This document shows positions 1-9,293 of a stretch of 64,000 nucleotides of DNA, piece by piece. The position numbers were made by a program, and so were the translations under genes. This stretch comes from an uncultured Ferrovum sp. GTDB taxonomy: Bacteria; Pseudomonadota; Gammaproteobacteria; Burkholderiales; Ferrovaceae. The stretch is from positions 1 to 64,000 of the forward strand of contig CAIVUX010000006.1 in assembly GCA_903909215.1 (NCBI GenBank), read 5' to 3'. Positions within the stretch are counted from its first letter, which is position 1, and the number at the start of each line of letters is the position of its first letter. The notes beneath the pieces were generated by a model, which did not search any database, had not been told where the DNA came from, and worked only from the letters and a program-made list of their open reading frames with translations.

Positions 1-155
1 TACCACTGCAAAACCACACAAAAACCGCATTTACTACACACCTCGGTTTTTGCTTCGGTGTGTAAGCGGTGTGTAAGCAATTTTAACTACCTAATCGACC
101 ACTAAGCTCTTGAAATCATTGAGGTCTTTGTTACAAGACCCCTAGGGCTTCTTTC
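1..155. mobile_element. possible end of an integrated element
   Basis: No gene is seen between the window start and the tRNA fragment. The stretch holds two abutting 11-bp direct repeats (56-77) and a nearby inverted relative of them (TACACACC around 36-42). Short direct and inverted repeats beside a broken tRNA are typical of the arm-type sites that tyrosine integrases bind at the ends of integrated islands. No integrase is visible because the window starts here, so this call is an inference. Confidence 0.3.
56..77 (+). repeat. two abutting 11-bp direct repeats
   Basis: CGGTGTGTAAG occurs at 56-66 and again at 67-77 with no spacer. A diverged inverted copy (CTACACACCTCGG) lies just upstream at about 34-46. 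Possible integrase or excisionase binding sites, given the broken tRNA 80 bp away. Confidence 0.6.
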
Positions 156-194
156 TTATGAGTCCCCTGCTCTAACCAACTGAGCTACGACCCG
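156..194 (-). pseudogene. 5' half of a tRNA with anticodon CAT (Met or Ile2)
   Basis: Reading the minus strand from 194, the sequence has an acceptor strand, a perfect D arm (TAGCTCAGTTGGTTAGAGCA), the 5' anticodon strand GGGGA and the loop CTCATAA. After that the tRNA stops: the next bases GAAAG cannot pair with GGGGA, and no T arm or CCA end follows in the 155 bp available. It starts only about 5 bp after the rpoD stop codon. The break exactly after the anticodon loop suggests site-specific integration there. A self-splicing intron was considered, but no group I core was seen in the visible part. Confidence 0.6.
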
Positions 195-199
195 CGCGA

Positions 200-2089
200 T
201 TAATCTTCGTTATTATCAACAAAACTGCGCAGTCGCTCCGACCGTGATGGATGACGCAACTTACGCAAGGCCTTCGCTTCGATCTGGCGAATACGCTCAC
301 GGGTTACATCAAACTGCTTACCCACTTCTTCTAAGGTGTGATCGGTGTTCATCTCAATACCAAAACGCATACGCAATACTTTGGCTTCGCGCTGTGTCAG
401 TGAATCCAACACATCCTTAGTGGCATCGCGCAGGCTGGCATATAGCGCCGAATCCGCCGGGGCCACCGTGGTAGTGTCTTCAATAAAATCACCCAAGTGC
501 GAATCATCGTCATCGCCAATGGGGGTTTCCATAGAAATAGGCTCTTTGGAGATTTTAAGAATCTTGCGAATCTTTTCTTCCGGCATTTCCATCTTCTTGG
601 CCAATTCGGCAGGATCGGGCTCTTGGCCGGTTTCTTGCAGAATTTGGCGCGAGATGCGGTTCATCTTATTGATGGTTTCAATCATGTGCACCGGAATGCG
701 GATGGTGCGCGCCTGATCGGCAATGGAACGGGTAATGGCTTGGCGAATCCACCAGGTAGCATAGGTGGAAAACTTATAGCCACGGCGGTATTCAAACTTA
801 TCCACGGCCTTCATTAAACCAATATTGCCTTCCTGAATTAAATCGAGGAACTGCAAACCACGGTTGGTGTATTTTTTGGCGATGGAAATCACCAAACGCA
901 AGTTGGCTTCAATCATTTCGCGCTTGGCGCGCCGTGCACGGGCTTCACCCGTGGACATTTGACGGGCAATTTCTTTCAGATCCTTAATGGGGATTCCCAC
1001 TTCTTTTTGCAGGGCGATCAAGTTTTCTTGCTGCTCAATCACGGAATGCTTAAAGCGGCCCAGAATGGTGCAATAGGCCTTGCGGGTGGCCATTTCATCC
1101 AACACCCACTTGGTATTGACTTCATTACCAGGGAAGGACTTAATAAAATGCGCACGTGGCATGCCGGAAGTGGTCACGCAGAGCTTCATAATTTCACGCT
1201 CGTATGAGCGTACGCGGTCTACCAAGCGACGCAGGCCATTACAGAGCGCCTCCACTTGTTTGGCGGAAAAGCGAATGCCCATCAATTCGGCAGTAATGGC
1301 TTCTTGCAAATCTTTGTAAGCACGGCTGCGCGCACCCTTCTCGGTGAGCGCCTTGCGCATGCGCTTATTAAGACTACGAATGGACTTAAAGTGCACCAAG
1401 GCGTCTTGTTTTAATTGCTCAAGATTGGCACTGGCGATGGCGCTGTCTTCATCTTCCTGTTCTTCTTCCGAGAGCTCTACTTCCGGCTCTTCGGCCACCA
1501 CTTCAGGCGCCACTTCATCCTGACCGCTGGCGTCTACCAATCCATCAATCACTTCATCAATGCGCAATTCATTGCGCTCAACCTTATCCACCATGGACAA
1601 GATTTCATCAATGGTAGTGGGGCAGGACGAAATAGCCTGAATCATGTGCTTCAGGCCATCTTCAATACGCTTGGCAATTTCAATTTCGCCCTCGCGCGTC
1701 AGCAGTTCCACCGTGCCCATTTCGCGCATGTACATGCGCACGGGGTCCGTGGTGCGACCAAAGTCTGAATCTACCGTGGAGAGCGCAGCTTCTGCTTCTT
1801 CCATGACCGCTTCATCGGCCACAGGAGGGGGTGCTTCGGACATCAGCAATTGCTCGCTGTCCGGGGCTTCGTCGTAAACGGCGATGCCCATGTCGTTAAT
1901 CATGCCAATCACGGACTCAATCTGTTCCGCATCCAGCATATCGTCGGGAATATGATCGTTAATTTCGGCGTAGGTGAGGAAACCGCGCTCCTTACCCAGG
2001 ACAACCAGGTTCTTTAGGCGGGTGCGTTGTGCTTCAACATCCGCTTGTCGGGATTCTGAACGGGGGCTATCTGTGGCCATATGCGTCAC
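200..2089 (-). CDS. rpoD: RNA polymerase primary sigma factor RpoD (sigma 70)
   Basis: Housekeeping sigma factor, 629 aa, which directs RNA polymerase to -35/-10 promoters. An acidic N-terminal region 1.1 is followed by region 1.2 ([20 protein letters not shown] from about residue 115). An acidic non-conserved insert lies around residues 200-220. Region 2 begins near residue 393 ([18 protein letters not shown], then [20 protein letters not shown] for -10 recognition and melting). Region 4 with its helix-turn-helix ([18 protein letters not shown]) lies near the C-terminus. It is the last gene of the rpsU-yqeY-dnaG-rpoD macromolecular synthesis group, and its stop is nearly contiguous with a broken tRNA. 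MTHMATDS or the internal Met4 could be the start. Confidence 0.98.
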   Translation of the reverse strand: MTHMATDSPRSESRQADVEAQRTRLKNLVVLGKERGFLTYAEINDHIPDDMLDAEQIESVIGMINDMGIAVYDEAPDSEQLLMSEAPPPVADEAVMEEAEAALSTVDSDFGRTTDPVRMYMREMGTVELLTREGEIEIAKRIEDGLKHMIQAISSCPTTIDEILSMVDKVERNELRIDEVIDGLVDASGQDEVAPEVVAEEPEVELSEEEQEDEDSAIASANLEQLKQDALVHFKSIRSLNKRMRKALTEKGARSRAYKDLQEAITAELMGIRFSAKQVEALCNGLRRLVDRVRSYEREIMKLCVTTSGMPRAHFIKSFPGNEVNTKWVLDEMATRKAYCTILGRFKHSVIEQQENLIALQKEVGIPIKDLKEIARQMSTGEARARRAKREMIEANLRLVISIAKKYTNRGLQFLDLIQEGNIGLMKAVDKFEYRRGYKFSTYATWWIRQAITRSIADQARTIRIPVHMIETINKMNRISRQILQETGQEPDPAELAKKMEMPEEKIRKILKISKEPISMETPIGDDDDSHLGDFIEDTTTVAPADSALYASLRDATKDVLDSLTQREAKVLRMRFGIEMNTDHTLEEVGKQFDVTRERIRQIEAKALRKLRHPSRSERLRSFVDNNED

Positions 2090-2150
2090 GCCTCTTGAAG
2101 AGATTCAATAGATTCTGTTGCAAAACCATATAGTGTATCACAAAGCGTCC

Positions 2151-3902
2151 CTAAACCTTTCGAGGACCCGCACGTGATGATGTAAGTTGTTGAAGTAATT
2201 GCATTTCTTCATCCGTTAGGGGGCGCGAACGGGCGTCCGCCAGCAATGCATCCACAGTCCGATCGTGAGTCAGGGCATTTAAACGTTGCAAGCCCTCTGC
2301 GTAGAGCGTTGCCAATTGCTCTGTTGGACTGGACTCGATGCCGGGAAATTCCCGACGCAGAGCCTCTTGAATAAAATTCTCTTCCGGTTGCCCCCTAAAA
2401 TGTTCCACGATGGCCGCCAGGTTTACAGGGGTCTCTGCGTGATGGATGTAGGCCGTCACGGCCTGCAGCGCCCGTTCGTCAGGCATTACCGTGGGGTAAT
2501 GGGGAAAACCATGGTTCGCCACCAAGGAGGGCTCATGCAACACGCAGGCCATTAAACGGGCCGATAGCGAACTGGGGGCTGCGCGTGGCGCACGGGCCAC
2601 AGGGTTGCGTGTGGCTTGTGTGGGCGCCACACCCATTAACGAATCTACATCCTGGCGCTCTACGCGTGCCAAGGCCCCAATGCGGGTGCGCAGCAGCAAT
2701 GACAACGCGGGCGCGCTAATTTGGTCTAGGGCGGCTTTGGCCCCTTTTAAGAACTGGGCACGACCTTCGGCACGTGTCATATCCACGCCCACAGTAAGCG
2801 ATTCCAACAAATATTCTGATAAGGGCGTGGCTTGGCTCAGCAATTGTTCAAAGGCTTCTTTGCCTTGTGTGCGAACATAACTGTCCGGATCTTCACCCTC
2901 AGGTAAAAACAAAAACGATACTTGTTTGCCATCTACCAAATGCGGCAAGGCAATATCAAGAGCGCGATGTGCGGCATTGCGCCCGGCCTTATCGCCATCA
3001 AAAGAAAAAATGACGGAGTCCGCCATGCGCAATAACTTTTGCACATGCACCGCCGTAGTGGCGGTGCCTAAGGTGGCCACGGCATACTCCACACCGGCTT
3101 GTGCCAAGGCCACCACATCCATATAGCCCTCCACCACCACCACACGCTGCCCATCGCGAATGGCGCGGCGCGCTTGGGTTAGGCCATACAGTTCACGACC
3201 TTTCTCAAAGAGCGGCGTTTCAGGGGAGTTGAGGTATTTCGGTTCGCCCGGGCCAATGACACGACCGCCAAAGCCAATCACTTCGCCGCGGCTATCCAAA
3301 ATAGGAAACATCACGCGCCCACGAAAACGATCGTAGCGTTTGCCCTCTTCCCCTTGAATCACCAAACCCGCTTCCACCAAGCGTGGGGCATCATAATCAG
3401 GAAACACGGCAGAGAGGTTGCGCCAGGCTTCAGGCGCGTAACCCAAGCCAAAGCGTGCAGCGATGGCACCGGTTAGCCCGCGTTGCTTTAAATAAGCGAT
3501 GGCGGTTTCGCTGCCCTTTAATTGCGCGCGGTAATAATCAGTTGCTTGGCGCATGGGGCCTGCCAACTCGCCTTGTGCTTCAACGCGCGCTGCAATGGCC
3601 GGACTGTTTTGTTCATGCGGCACTTCCAAGCCCACTTGCTGGGCCAACTCTTCCACCGCATCCACAAAACTGGCGCCGGTGTATTCCATAATAAAACCCA
3701 AAGCGCTGCCCGTGGCACCGCAACCGAAGCAATAGTAAAACTGCTTGGCGGGGTTAACAGAAAACGAAGGAGATTTTTCAGAATGGAACGGACAGCGTGC
3801 CACAAAATTGGCACCGGTTTTTTTAAGCGGCACATAGCGCTCGATGGTGTCGACAATATCGACCCGGCCCAACAATGTTTGAATGAAATCTCGTGGGATC
3901 AT
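2151..3902 (-). CDS. dnaG: DNA primase DnaG
   Basis: Synthesises RNA primers at the replication fork with DnaB helicase. The 583-aa protein has an N-terminal CHC2 zinc-binding domain (C37, H40, C58, C61 in CPFHSEKSPSF and YYCFGCG). A catalytic core with a TOPRIM fold follows (VVVVEGYMDV with the acidic Glu, and later FSFDGDKAG). The C-terminal helical part should bind DnaB. It lies 61 bp upstream of rpoD on the same strand, the usual arrangement of the macromolecular synthesis operon, which ties transcription, translation and replication initiation together. The ATG at 3902 lies 54 bp after the yqeY stop. Confidence 0.98.
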   Translation of the reverse strand: MIPRDFIQTLLGRVDIVDTIERYVPLKKTGANFVARCPFHSEKSPSFSVNPAKQFYYCFGCGATGSALGFIMEYTGASFVDAVEELAQQVGLEVPHEQNSPAIAARVEAQGELAGPMRQATDYYRAQLKGSETAIAYLKQRGLTGAIAARFGLGYAPEAWRNLSAVFPDYDAPRLVEAGLVIQGEEGKRYDRFRGRVMFPILDSRGEVIGFGGRVIGPGEPKYLNSPETPLFEKGRELYGLTQARRAIRDGQRVVVVEGYMDVVALAQAGVEYAVATLGTATTAVHVQKLLRMADSVIFSFDGDKAGRNAAHRALDIALPHLVDGKQVSFLFLPEGEDPDSYVRTQGKEAFEQLLSQATPLSEYLLESLTVGVDMTRAEGRAQFLKGAKAALDQISAPALSLLLRTRIGALARVERQDVDSLMGVAPTQATRNPVARAPRAAPSSLSARLMACVLHEPSLVANHGFPHYPTVMPDERALQAVTAYIHHAETPVNLAAIVEHFRGQPEENFIQEALRREFPGIESSPTEQLATLYAEGLQRLNALTHDRTVDALLADARSRPLTDEEMQLLQQLTSSRAGPRKV

Positions 3903-3956
3903 GCGCCAGACTCACCCTCGAATGATGCCCCCTGTGGGGCGATAACCGTTTGAGGC

Positions 3957-4406
3957 TTAGCCTGCCACCAAACGGGCTTTGACCAGAGCAGAGACTTGCC
4001 CCATGTCAGAGCGTCCTGCCAACTGAGGCCGCACCAGCGCCATGACGCGCGCCATATCTTGCATACCAGCGGCTCCCGACTCGGCAACCGCTTGATCCAC
4101 AATGTCCGCCACCTCTGTCTCGGAGAGCGCCTGTGGCATATATTCTTGCAATACGCCCACTTCAAACTTTTCTTGATCGGCCAAGTCGTGACGGGCGGCC
4201 GCTTCAAATTGGGTAATAGAATCTTTGCGCTGCTTGAGCATTTTGTCCAAGATGGTCAGCACGTCCGCATCAGTCAATTCAATCCGCTCATCCACTTCTT
4301 TTTGTTTGATGGCCGCCAAAACAAGTCGAATGGCGTTCAGGCGCGCGGCGTCGCGGGCGCGCATGGCCGATTTCATATCTTCCGTGATACGGAGTTTTAA
4401 TGTCAT
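3957..4406 (-). CDS. GatB/YqeY domain protein
   Basis: A 149-aa protein of the YqeY family, which resembles the C-terminal tRNA-binding tail domain of GatB, the amidotransferase subunit that corrects misacylated tRNA. Typical residues are the N-terminal helix (MKSAMRARDAARLNAIRLVL), IKQKEVDERIELTD, and the C-terminal MGQVSALVKARL. It sits between rpsU and dnaG, a position common in betaproteobacteria. Its function as a free-standing protein is not established. One copy of the GGGGTCAGACCCC repeat lies in the 44-bp gap between it and rpsU. Confidence 0.93.
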   Translation of the reverse strand: MTLKLRITEDMKSAMRARDAARLNAIRLVLAAIKQKEVDERIELTDADVLTILDKMLKQRKDSITQFEAAARHDLADQEKFEVGVLQEYMPQALSETEVADIVDQAVAESGAAGMQDMARVMALVRPQLAGRSDMGQVSALVKARLVAG

Positions 4407-4417
4407 GCCCGTTGAGA

Positions 4418-4430
4418 GGGGTCAGACCCC
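4418..4430. repeat. GGGGTCAGACCCC palindrome, single copy
   Basis: Exact copy, extended to a 17-bp palindrome by flanking GA and TC (4416-4432). It lies between rpsU and yqeY on the same transcript and could form a hairpin in the mRNA that separates expression of rpsU from the downstream genes. Confidence 0.9.
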
Positions 4431-4450
4431 TCGCCACAAGTTGGGAGTGA

Positions 4451-4663
4451 TTAATATAACTTAGGGGGCAGCATTTGGCTGCGCAGGCGCTTGTAACGGC
4501 GCTTTACGGCGGCAGCCAGCTTGCGCTTGCGCTCGGCTGTGGGCTTTTCGTAAAACTCACGGGCACGCAATTCGGTCAAAAGCCCTGTCTTTTCAACGGC
4601 GCGCTTAAAGCGGCGCAGTGCGACATCAAAGGGCTCGTTTTCTTTTACACGGATGTTAGCCAT
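4451..4663 (-). CDS. rpsU: 30S ribosomal protein bS21
   Basis: A 70-aa, strongly basic protein typical of bS21: N-terminal [20 protein letters not shown], then [20 protein letters not shown]. It joins the small subunit near the anti-Shine-Dalgarno end of 16S rRNA and aids initiation. It is the first gene of the rpsU-yqeY-dnaG-rpoD group. A good sigma 70 promoter lies upstream at 4707-4736. Confidence 0.97.
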   Translation of the reverse strand: MANIRVKENEPFDVALRRFKRAVEKTGLLTELRAREFYEKPTAERKRKLAAAVKRRYKRLRSQMLPPKLY

Positions 4664-4706
4664 TCAAACCTCTAATCAACAACAAAGTCAGTGGGAAAAG
4701 CGTGCG

Positions 4707-4736
4707 ATTATAGCAGTCTCCCACCCATTTTGTCAC
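4707..4736 (-). promoter_or_regulatory. predicted sigma 70 promoter of rpsU
   Basis: On the minus strand, a -35-like GTGACA (4731-4736) is separated by 18 bp from a perfect -10 TATAAT (4707-4712). The rpsU ATG is about 44 bp downstream. tsaD diverges on the other side. Confidence 0.6.
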
Positions 4737-4782
4737 CGGGGTGATTAAAATGACGCCATAAACCTTAGGAAAATCTCATTTT

Positions 4783-5817
4783 ATGCTGATTTTGGGTATT
4801 GAAACCTCTTGTGACGAGACCGGTATCGCCTTATATGACAACGCCTTGGGTCTGCTGGGTGAAGCCCTACACTCACAGGTGGCCCTGCATAACGAATATG
4901 GCGGAGTAGTGCCGGAGTTGGCCTCACGGGACCATATTCGCCGCGTAGTGCCCTTAATTCGCCAAACCCTGAACCAGGCCCAGCGCACTTTAGCTGATTT
5001 GGATGCGGTGGCCTACACGGCAGGACCGGGCCTAGCAGGCGCCCTTTTGGTAGGCGCCTCGGTGGCTGAATCTCTGGCCATGGCGCTGAAGATCCCAGCC
5101 CTACCCATTCATCATCTGGAAGGTCACCTTCTCTCTCCCTTATTGGGCGACAACCCGCCTGCTTTCCCCTTTGTGGCCCTCTTGGTGTCTGGGGGACACA
5201 CGCAGTTCATGTCTGTGGAAGGCGCTGGACAGTATCGACTGCTGGGCGAAACTGTGGACGATGCAGCAGGAGAAGCCTTCGATAAAACGGCTAAGCTGCT
5301 GGGCCTGCCCTATCCCGGTGGACCAGCCTTGGCCCAATTGGCCACCACCGGCCACCCACAGCGCTTTGCGTTACCGCGTCCCATGCAGCACAGCGGCGAT
5401 CTCAATTTAAGCTTCAGCGGACTTAAGACTGCGGTTTCCCTATTGATTAAAACCCATGGGTCTGCAGCACATGCGGATATTGCAGCCAGTTTTGAAGCGG
5501 CGGTGGTGGAGGTGTTGTGCAGCAAGGCTTTGCAAGCCTTACGACAAACGGGATTAAAACAATTGGTGGTGGCCGGCGGTGTGGGGGCCAATAAGCAGCT
5601 GCGCGCTGCACTCACCTCGCAACTGGCCCGGCATGGTGCCACAGTGGCGTTTCCACCCCTGCATTTATGCACCGATAACGGCGCCATGATTGCCTACGCC
5701 GGCGCGCTGCGCTGTCTTGAACAGGGTATTGAGGCGTTGCCCACCCACCAAGGCTTTGCGGTTTATCCGCGCTGGCCGCTGGCCACCACCCGGGGTCAGA
5801 CCCCCCCCGGGGTCTGA
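4783..5817 (+). CDS. tsaD: tRNA N6-threonylcarbamoyladenosine synthase TsaD
   Basis: Transfers the threonylcarbamoyl group from TC-AMP to A37 of ANN-decoding tRNAs, together with TsaB and TsaE. The 344-aa sequence starts [18 protein letters not shown] and has the metal-binding HHLEGH motif (H111, H115). It also has the conserved [26 protein letters not shown] and [10 protein letters not shown]. The last eight residues or so (GQTPPGV) are encoded by a triple GGGGTCAGACCCC array, which also supplies the TGA stop. That tail is therefore not family sequence. The gene converges on moeB and overlaps it by 22 bp inside the same repeat. Confidence 0.97.
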   Translation: MLILGIETSCDETGIALYDNALGLLGEALHSQVALHNEYGGVVPELASRDHIRRVVPLIRQTLNQAQRTLADLDAVAYTAGPGLAGALLVGASVAESLAMALKIPALPIHHLEGHLLSPLLGDNPPAFPFVALLVSGGHTQFMSVEGAGQYRLLGETVDDAAGEAFDKTAKLLGLPYPGGPALAQLATTGHPQRFALPRPMQHSGDLNLSFSGLKTAVSLLIKTHGSAAHADIAASFEAAVVEVLCSKALQALRQTGLKQLVVAGGVGANKQLRAALTSQLARHGATVAFPPLHLCTDNGAMIAYAGALRCLEQGIEALPTHQGFAVYPRWPLATTRGQTPPGV

Positions 5818-5838
5818 CCCCGGGGGGGGTCTGACCCC
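5792..5838. repeat. triple array of the 13-bp palindrome (13-4-13-4-13)
   Basis: Exact copies at 5792-5804, 5809-5821 and 5826-5838, separated by CCCC and GGGG. The array encodes the C-termini of both converging genes, tsaD and moeB, and contains both stop codons. An identical 47-bp array lies at 19680-19726 inside earP. Confidence 0.95.
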
Positions 5839-6581
5839 TTGCAAACGGGGCAATGAGGGTCGCGTGGCACACGAATGCTTTGCCATTCCATGGTGAGGGC
5901 GTTGAGCAGCAGCAAGCGCCCGGCCAAAGTTTGACCAATGCCTGCCAACAGCTTTAGTGTTTCTGCCGCTTGTGTGGCGCCCACGATTCCCACCAAGGGC
6001 GAGAACACACCGGTCAGCGCACAACGCAACTCATCGCTACCCGCCTCCTCTGGAAACAGACAGTGGTAACAAGGGGCGCCCTCACGGCGCGTATCAAATA
6101 CCGCGATTTGTCCATCAAAGCGAATGGCAGCACCCGATACCAAGGGTTTGCGGTGCGCCACACAGGCTCGGTTTACATTGTGACGCGTGTCAAAATTATC
6201 ACTACAATCCAACACCACATCCGCATTGGCTACCAAAGCCTTTAATTCATCGCCTTCCACGCGATGCGTTACCGCGTGCACCACCACTTCAGGGTTAATG
6301 GAGAGCAACGCAGAACGCGTGGCTTCCGCTTTGTTGTGATCAATATCGCAAGTGCGCAAAGCAATTTGACGTTGCAAGTTGGTGAGGTCTGCCACATCAC
6401 CATCGCAGAGGGTGATGTGTCCTACGCCGCTGGCGGCCAAATAAAGTGCTGCGGGAGACCCCAAACCACCGGCTCCGATAATAAGGACGTGAGCCTTTCG
6501 AATAAGGGTCTGACCCTCTACGCCTATTTCATTGAGTAGGATGTGGCGGCTGTAGCGCAGCAGCTGGGTGTCCTCCATCAT
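5796..6581 (-). CDS. moeB: HesA/MoeB/ThiF family adenylyltransferase
   Basis: E1-like enzyme that adenylates the C-terminal glycine of a small sulfur carrier (MoaD or ThiS). It has a Rossmann nucleotide-binding motif ([19 protein letters not shown], from residue 34). [14 protein letters not shown] and two zinc-binding CxxC pairs (CYHC and CPVC) follow. MoeB and ThiF cannot be told apart with certainty from sequence, and no moa or thi gene is nearby. Residues from about 248 to the end ([13 protein letters not shown]) come from the repeat array shared with tsaD, and the TGA stop is part of the repeat. It lies 18 bp from ctpA on the same strand and may be cotranscribed with it. Confidence 0.92.
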   Translation of the reverse strand: MMEDTQLLRYSRHILLNEIGVEGQTLIRKAHVLIIGAGGLGSPAALYLAASGVGHITLCDGDVADLTNLQRQIALRTCDIDHNKAEATRSALLSINPEVVVHAVTHRVEGDELKALVANADVVLDCSDNFDTRHNVNRACVAHRKPLVSGAAIRFDGQIAVFDTRREGAPCYHCLFPEEAGSDELRCALTGVFSPLVGIVGATQAAETLKLLAGIGQTLAGRLLLLNALTMEWQSIRVPRDPHCPVCKGSDPPRGQTPGGV

Positions 6582-6599
6582 GAAACCCAGCCGCTAAAC

Positions 6600-8009
6600 C
6601 TAGTTACTCTTGGGGGCTTTGCCGCCCTTCAAGAAGGCAATGGCTTGATCCAACTGATAGTCGGGTTTTTCTTTTCCGTCTTCCGCATGAGCCTCAACCT
6701 TGGTAGCGGGTTTAAGCGCGGTTTCTGGTTTTTTCACAGGCTTATCCACGGGCTTGGCGGCGGCAGAATCATTGGGGTTGGAAAGATGCTTTTCCAAATC
6801 TGATTCGCGAATGCCTAGGTTTTCATCCACCACATTCGGGTCTTCCGGCACCACCACATCCGGCACAATACCCTTGGCCTGAATGGAGCGGCCGCTGGGT
6901 GTGAAGTAACGGGCTGTGGTGAGTTTTAATGCCGTATTGCTGGTAAGAGGCAATATGGTTTGCACCGACCCCTTGCCAAAAGTTTGCGTACCCATAATGG
7001 TGGCGCGATGATGGTCTTGTAGAGCACCCGCTACAATTTCAGAAGCTGAGGCCGAACCATTATTCACCAACACCACCATAGGAATCTTTTTACTATCCAC
7101 CGGTAAATTGGCGGCATAGTCCGCATCTGTTGGGCCGCGTAAATAATTTTCAGGGGTCACTGTAAGACGCATTTTGGCATCGGCCACGCGCCCTTCGGTG
7201 TACACCACCAACGCATCTTTAGGTAAGAAGGCTGCGGACACACCCACTGCCGCATTCAGCAACCCACCCGGATCATTGCGCAAATCCAGCACCAACCCTT
7301 TTAGCTGACCGTTGTTGTCCTTATAGGCTTTCTCAATAGCCGTCGCCAAATCTTCTCCAGTGCGTTCCTGAAATTGACTGACGCGCACAGAGGCATAACC
7401 GGGCTCGATTTCCTTGAGTTTCACGCTCTTCATTTTAATCACCGCACGCACCAAGGTCAGCACCAGGGGCTTATGTTCATTCTTACGCAAGATGGTAATG
7501 ACAATCGGCGTGTCAGGCTTGCCACGCATGCGTTTCACGGCATCGTTTAGGGTTAACCCTTTTACTGCGGTATCGTCTAGCTTGATAATATAGTCGCCGG
7601 GCTTAACGCCAGCACGTGCAGCCGGCGTGTCGTCGATAGGAGAGACCACTTTCACCAACCCATCTTCCATAGTCACTTCAATACCCAAGCCGCCAAACTC
7701 GCCTTGAGTTCCGGCCTGTAATTCCTTGTAAGCGTCTTGATCGAGGTACGCTGAATGGGGATCGAGACCTGCCACCATACCTGTAATGGCTTCTTTGATA
7801 AGCTGCTTGTCGTCCACAGGCTCCACGTAGTCGCTCTTGATGCGGCCAAACACCTCACTGAAGGTGCGCAGTTCCTCTACCGGCAATGGTCCAGGCGTTG
7901 GCGCACGTTCGGCCACCGCAGAAAAATTCAGCGCCAGAGCAAACCCCACAATGGCGCCCAATACCACTAATCCTACTTTTTTTAATTGCCCACCCATGCC
8001 CAATCCCAC
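6600..8009 (-). CDS. ctpA: S41 family C-terminal processing peptidase
   Basis: Periplasmic serine protease of 469 aa with an N-terminal signal/anchor helix (VGLVVLGAIVGFALALNF). A PDZ domain follows (GGLGIEVTMEDGLVKVVSPI ... GVKPGDYIIKLDD). The S41 catalytic core has the Ser in NNGSASASEIVAGALQD and the Lys in GTQTFGKGSVQ, the usual Ser/Lys dyad. Family members trim the C-termini of periplasmic proteins and murein hydrolases. It is preceded by envC with 12 bp between them, a pairing common in proteobacteria and consistent with a role in cell-wall turnover. Confidence 0.95.
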   Translation of the reverse strand: MGLGMGGQLKKVGLVVLGAIVGFALALNFSAVAERAPTPGPLPVEELRTFSEVFGRIKSDYVEPVDDKQLIKEAITGMVAGLDPHSAYLDQDAYKELQAGTQGEFGGLGIEVTMEDGLVKVVSPIDDTPAARAGVKPGDYIIKLDDTAVKGLTLNDAVKRMRGKPDTPIVITILRKNEHKPLVLTLVRAVIKMKSVKLKEIEPGYASVRVSQFQERTGEDLATAIEKAYKDNNGQLKGLVLDLRNDPGGLLNAAVGVSAAFLPKDALVVYTEGRVADAKMRLTVTPENYLRGPTDADYAANLPVDSKKIPMVVLVNNGSASASEIVAGALQDHHRATIMGTQTFGKGSVQTILPLTSNTALKLTTARYFTPSGRSIQAKGIVPDVVVPEDPNVVDENLGIRESDLEKHLSNPNDSAAAKPVDKPVKKPETALKPATKVEAHAEDGKEKPDYQLDQAIAFLKGGKAPKSN

Positions 8010-8021
8010 CCTTAAAATAGT

Positions 8022-9293
8022 TTAAGGCCGTCCCACCCAAGTCATTGGGTCAAACGGCTTACTTTGATAGCGAATCTCGAAGTATAGACCCGATTCACTG
8101 TTTCCACCGGTACTGCCCGCAGTGGCGATGGTGGCGCCCCCTTGAACGGTATCCCCCACCTGAGCATACAAACTCTGCGCGCCCCCATACAAACTCATGT
8201 AACTGCCACCATGATCCATAATCAACAAATTGCCAAAACCACGCAACCAATCGGCAAAGACCACACGCCCAGAAGCCACGGCCCGCACCTCTCGGCCCTC
8301 GGGGGCGCGAATAAATAGCCCCTTCCAACTTAACCCCCCGTCTGAGCGTGGACCACCAAAACGGTTGGTGAGTTCCCCAGCCATGGGTAAACGCAGGTGC
8401 CCCTTCATGTGCGCGAAGGATTCGTCGTCATAGCCTTGTTCGGGCACTTTGTCGATAAGGGCCAATGTGGGCGCACGTGCTGCATCAGAACCCGGTTTGG
8501 TGGCCGGTGCCTTGGCCCCCGCAGCAGCCGCAGCGGCACTCTCAGCTTGTTTTTGTTGACGCGCGCGGCGTTCTTGCTCCCGTTGCGCCAACACGCGCGC
8601 AATATCTTCCACCAACTTGGTGAGCCGCTTTTCATCACGCTGCAAAGAATCTAGACTGCGTTTTTGTTGTTTTAACTTACCCGAAAGCGTGGACACCGCG
8701 AGAGCGCGCGCCACCGTTTCGGCCTGCAAGCGTTTGCGTTGCGCGGCCTGCTGCGTCTGGATTGCCGCCAGTTGTTGTGCCTTAGCCTCACGAGCCGCAG
8801 TGACTTGGCTTAAAACTTGCAAATCGCCACGCAAAGAGCGCACCAAGTCCGCACGTGAGCGCGCAATGTCACGCAGATATTCCATCTCGCGCACCAAGTC
8901 GGCGGGGTCAGACCCCGAAAAAAGCAAAGGCAACGCATCGGACACGCCGCGCTCGTAACGCTGACGCAATAACTGAGCCAAAACCGCTTGGCCATGATCT
9001 ATTTCATCGCGCGTATGTCCGCTGCGGGTATGCAGCTGAGCCAACTCAGTTTGAACTTGACGCTGCTGCTGTTCTAAATCGCGTAAGGTACGGTTGGCCT
9101 CGCTGATGGCGCGCTCGGACTGCTTGAGCGCATCCACAGCTTCGCTGCGCGATCCTTCTGTACTTTGCAAATCTTGCTGCAATTGCTGAATACGGGCGCG
9201 CAGCCCATCCAGATCGTTGACCGGACTCGCCAACACGGGCAGCGCCACAAGGCCGCATAACAGTAAAAATGAAATGTGAAACGGACCACTCAT
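8022..9293 (-). CDS. envC: EnvC-like murein hydrolase activator
   Basis: A 423-aa periplasmic protein with a signal peptide (FLLLCGLVALPVLASP). Long coiled coils run from about residue 28 to 250, then an Ala/Lys-rich linker, then a C-terminal LytM/M23 domain. The M23 zinc ligands are not conserved: NRFGG stands where HxG is expected, and LYFEIR where HxHFE is expected. It is therefore probably catalytically inactive and works as an activator of amidases at the septum, as EnvC does. A GGGGTCAGACCCC copy at 8904-8916 encodes GSDP within the coiled coil and may be native. Its start abuts the gpmA stop. Confidence 0.92.
   Translation of the reverse strand: MSGPFHISFLLLCGLVALPVLASPVNDLDGLRARIQQLQQDLQSTEGSRSEAVDALKQSERAISEANRTLRDLEQQQRQVQTELAQLHTRSGHTRDEIDHGQAVLAQLLRQRYERGVSDALPLLFSGSDPADLVREMEYLRDIARSRADLVRSLRGDLQVLSQVTAAREAKAQQLAAIQTQQAAQRKRLQAETVARALAVSTLSGKLKQQKRSLDSLQRDEKRLTKLVEDIARVLAQREQERRARQQKQAESAAAAAAGAKAPATKPGSDAARAPTLALIDKVPEQGYDDESFAHMKGHLRLPMAGELTNRFGGPRSDGGLSWKGLFIRAPEGREVRAVASGRVVFADWLRGFGNLLIMDHGGSYMSLYGGAQSLYAQVGDTVQGGATIATAGSTGGNSESGLYFEIRYQSKPFDPMTWVGRP
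8904..8916. repeat. GGGGTCAGACCCC copy inside envC
   Basis: Exact 13-mer coding GSDP in FSGSDPADL of envC. Because it fits smoothly into the coiled-coil region and is a single copy, it may be chance or native sequence rather than an insertion. Confidence 0.6.

Noticed and set aside
1-194. Group I intron in the anticodon loop of the CAT tRNA, as in Azoarcus tRNA-Ile
   Set aside because: The visible 155 bp after the break contain no recognisable group I core (no P/Q/R/S-like blocks) and no 3' exon. The intron could only be judged with sequence left of the window.
6505-6517. AGGGTCTGACCCT in moeB resembling the repeat
   Set aside because: It codes for the normal family sequence VEGQTLI near the N-terminus and lacks the outer G/C bases.
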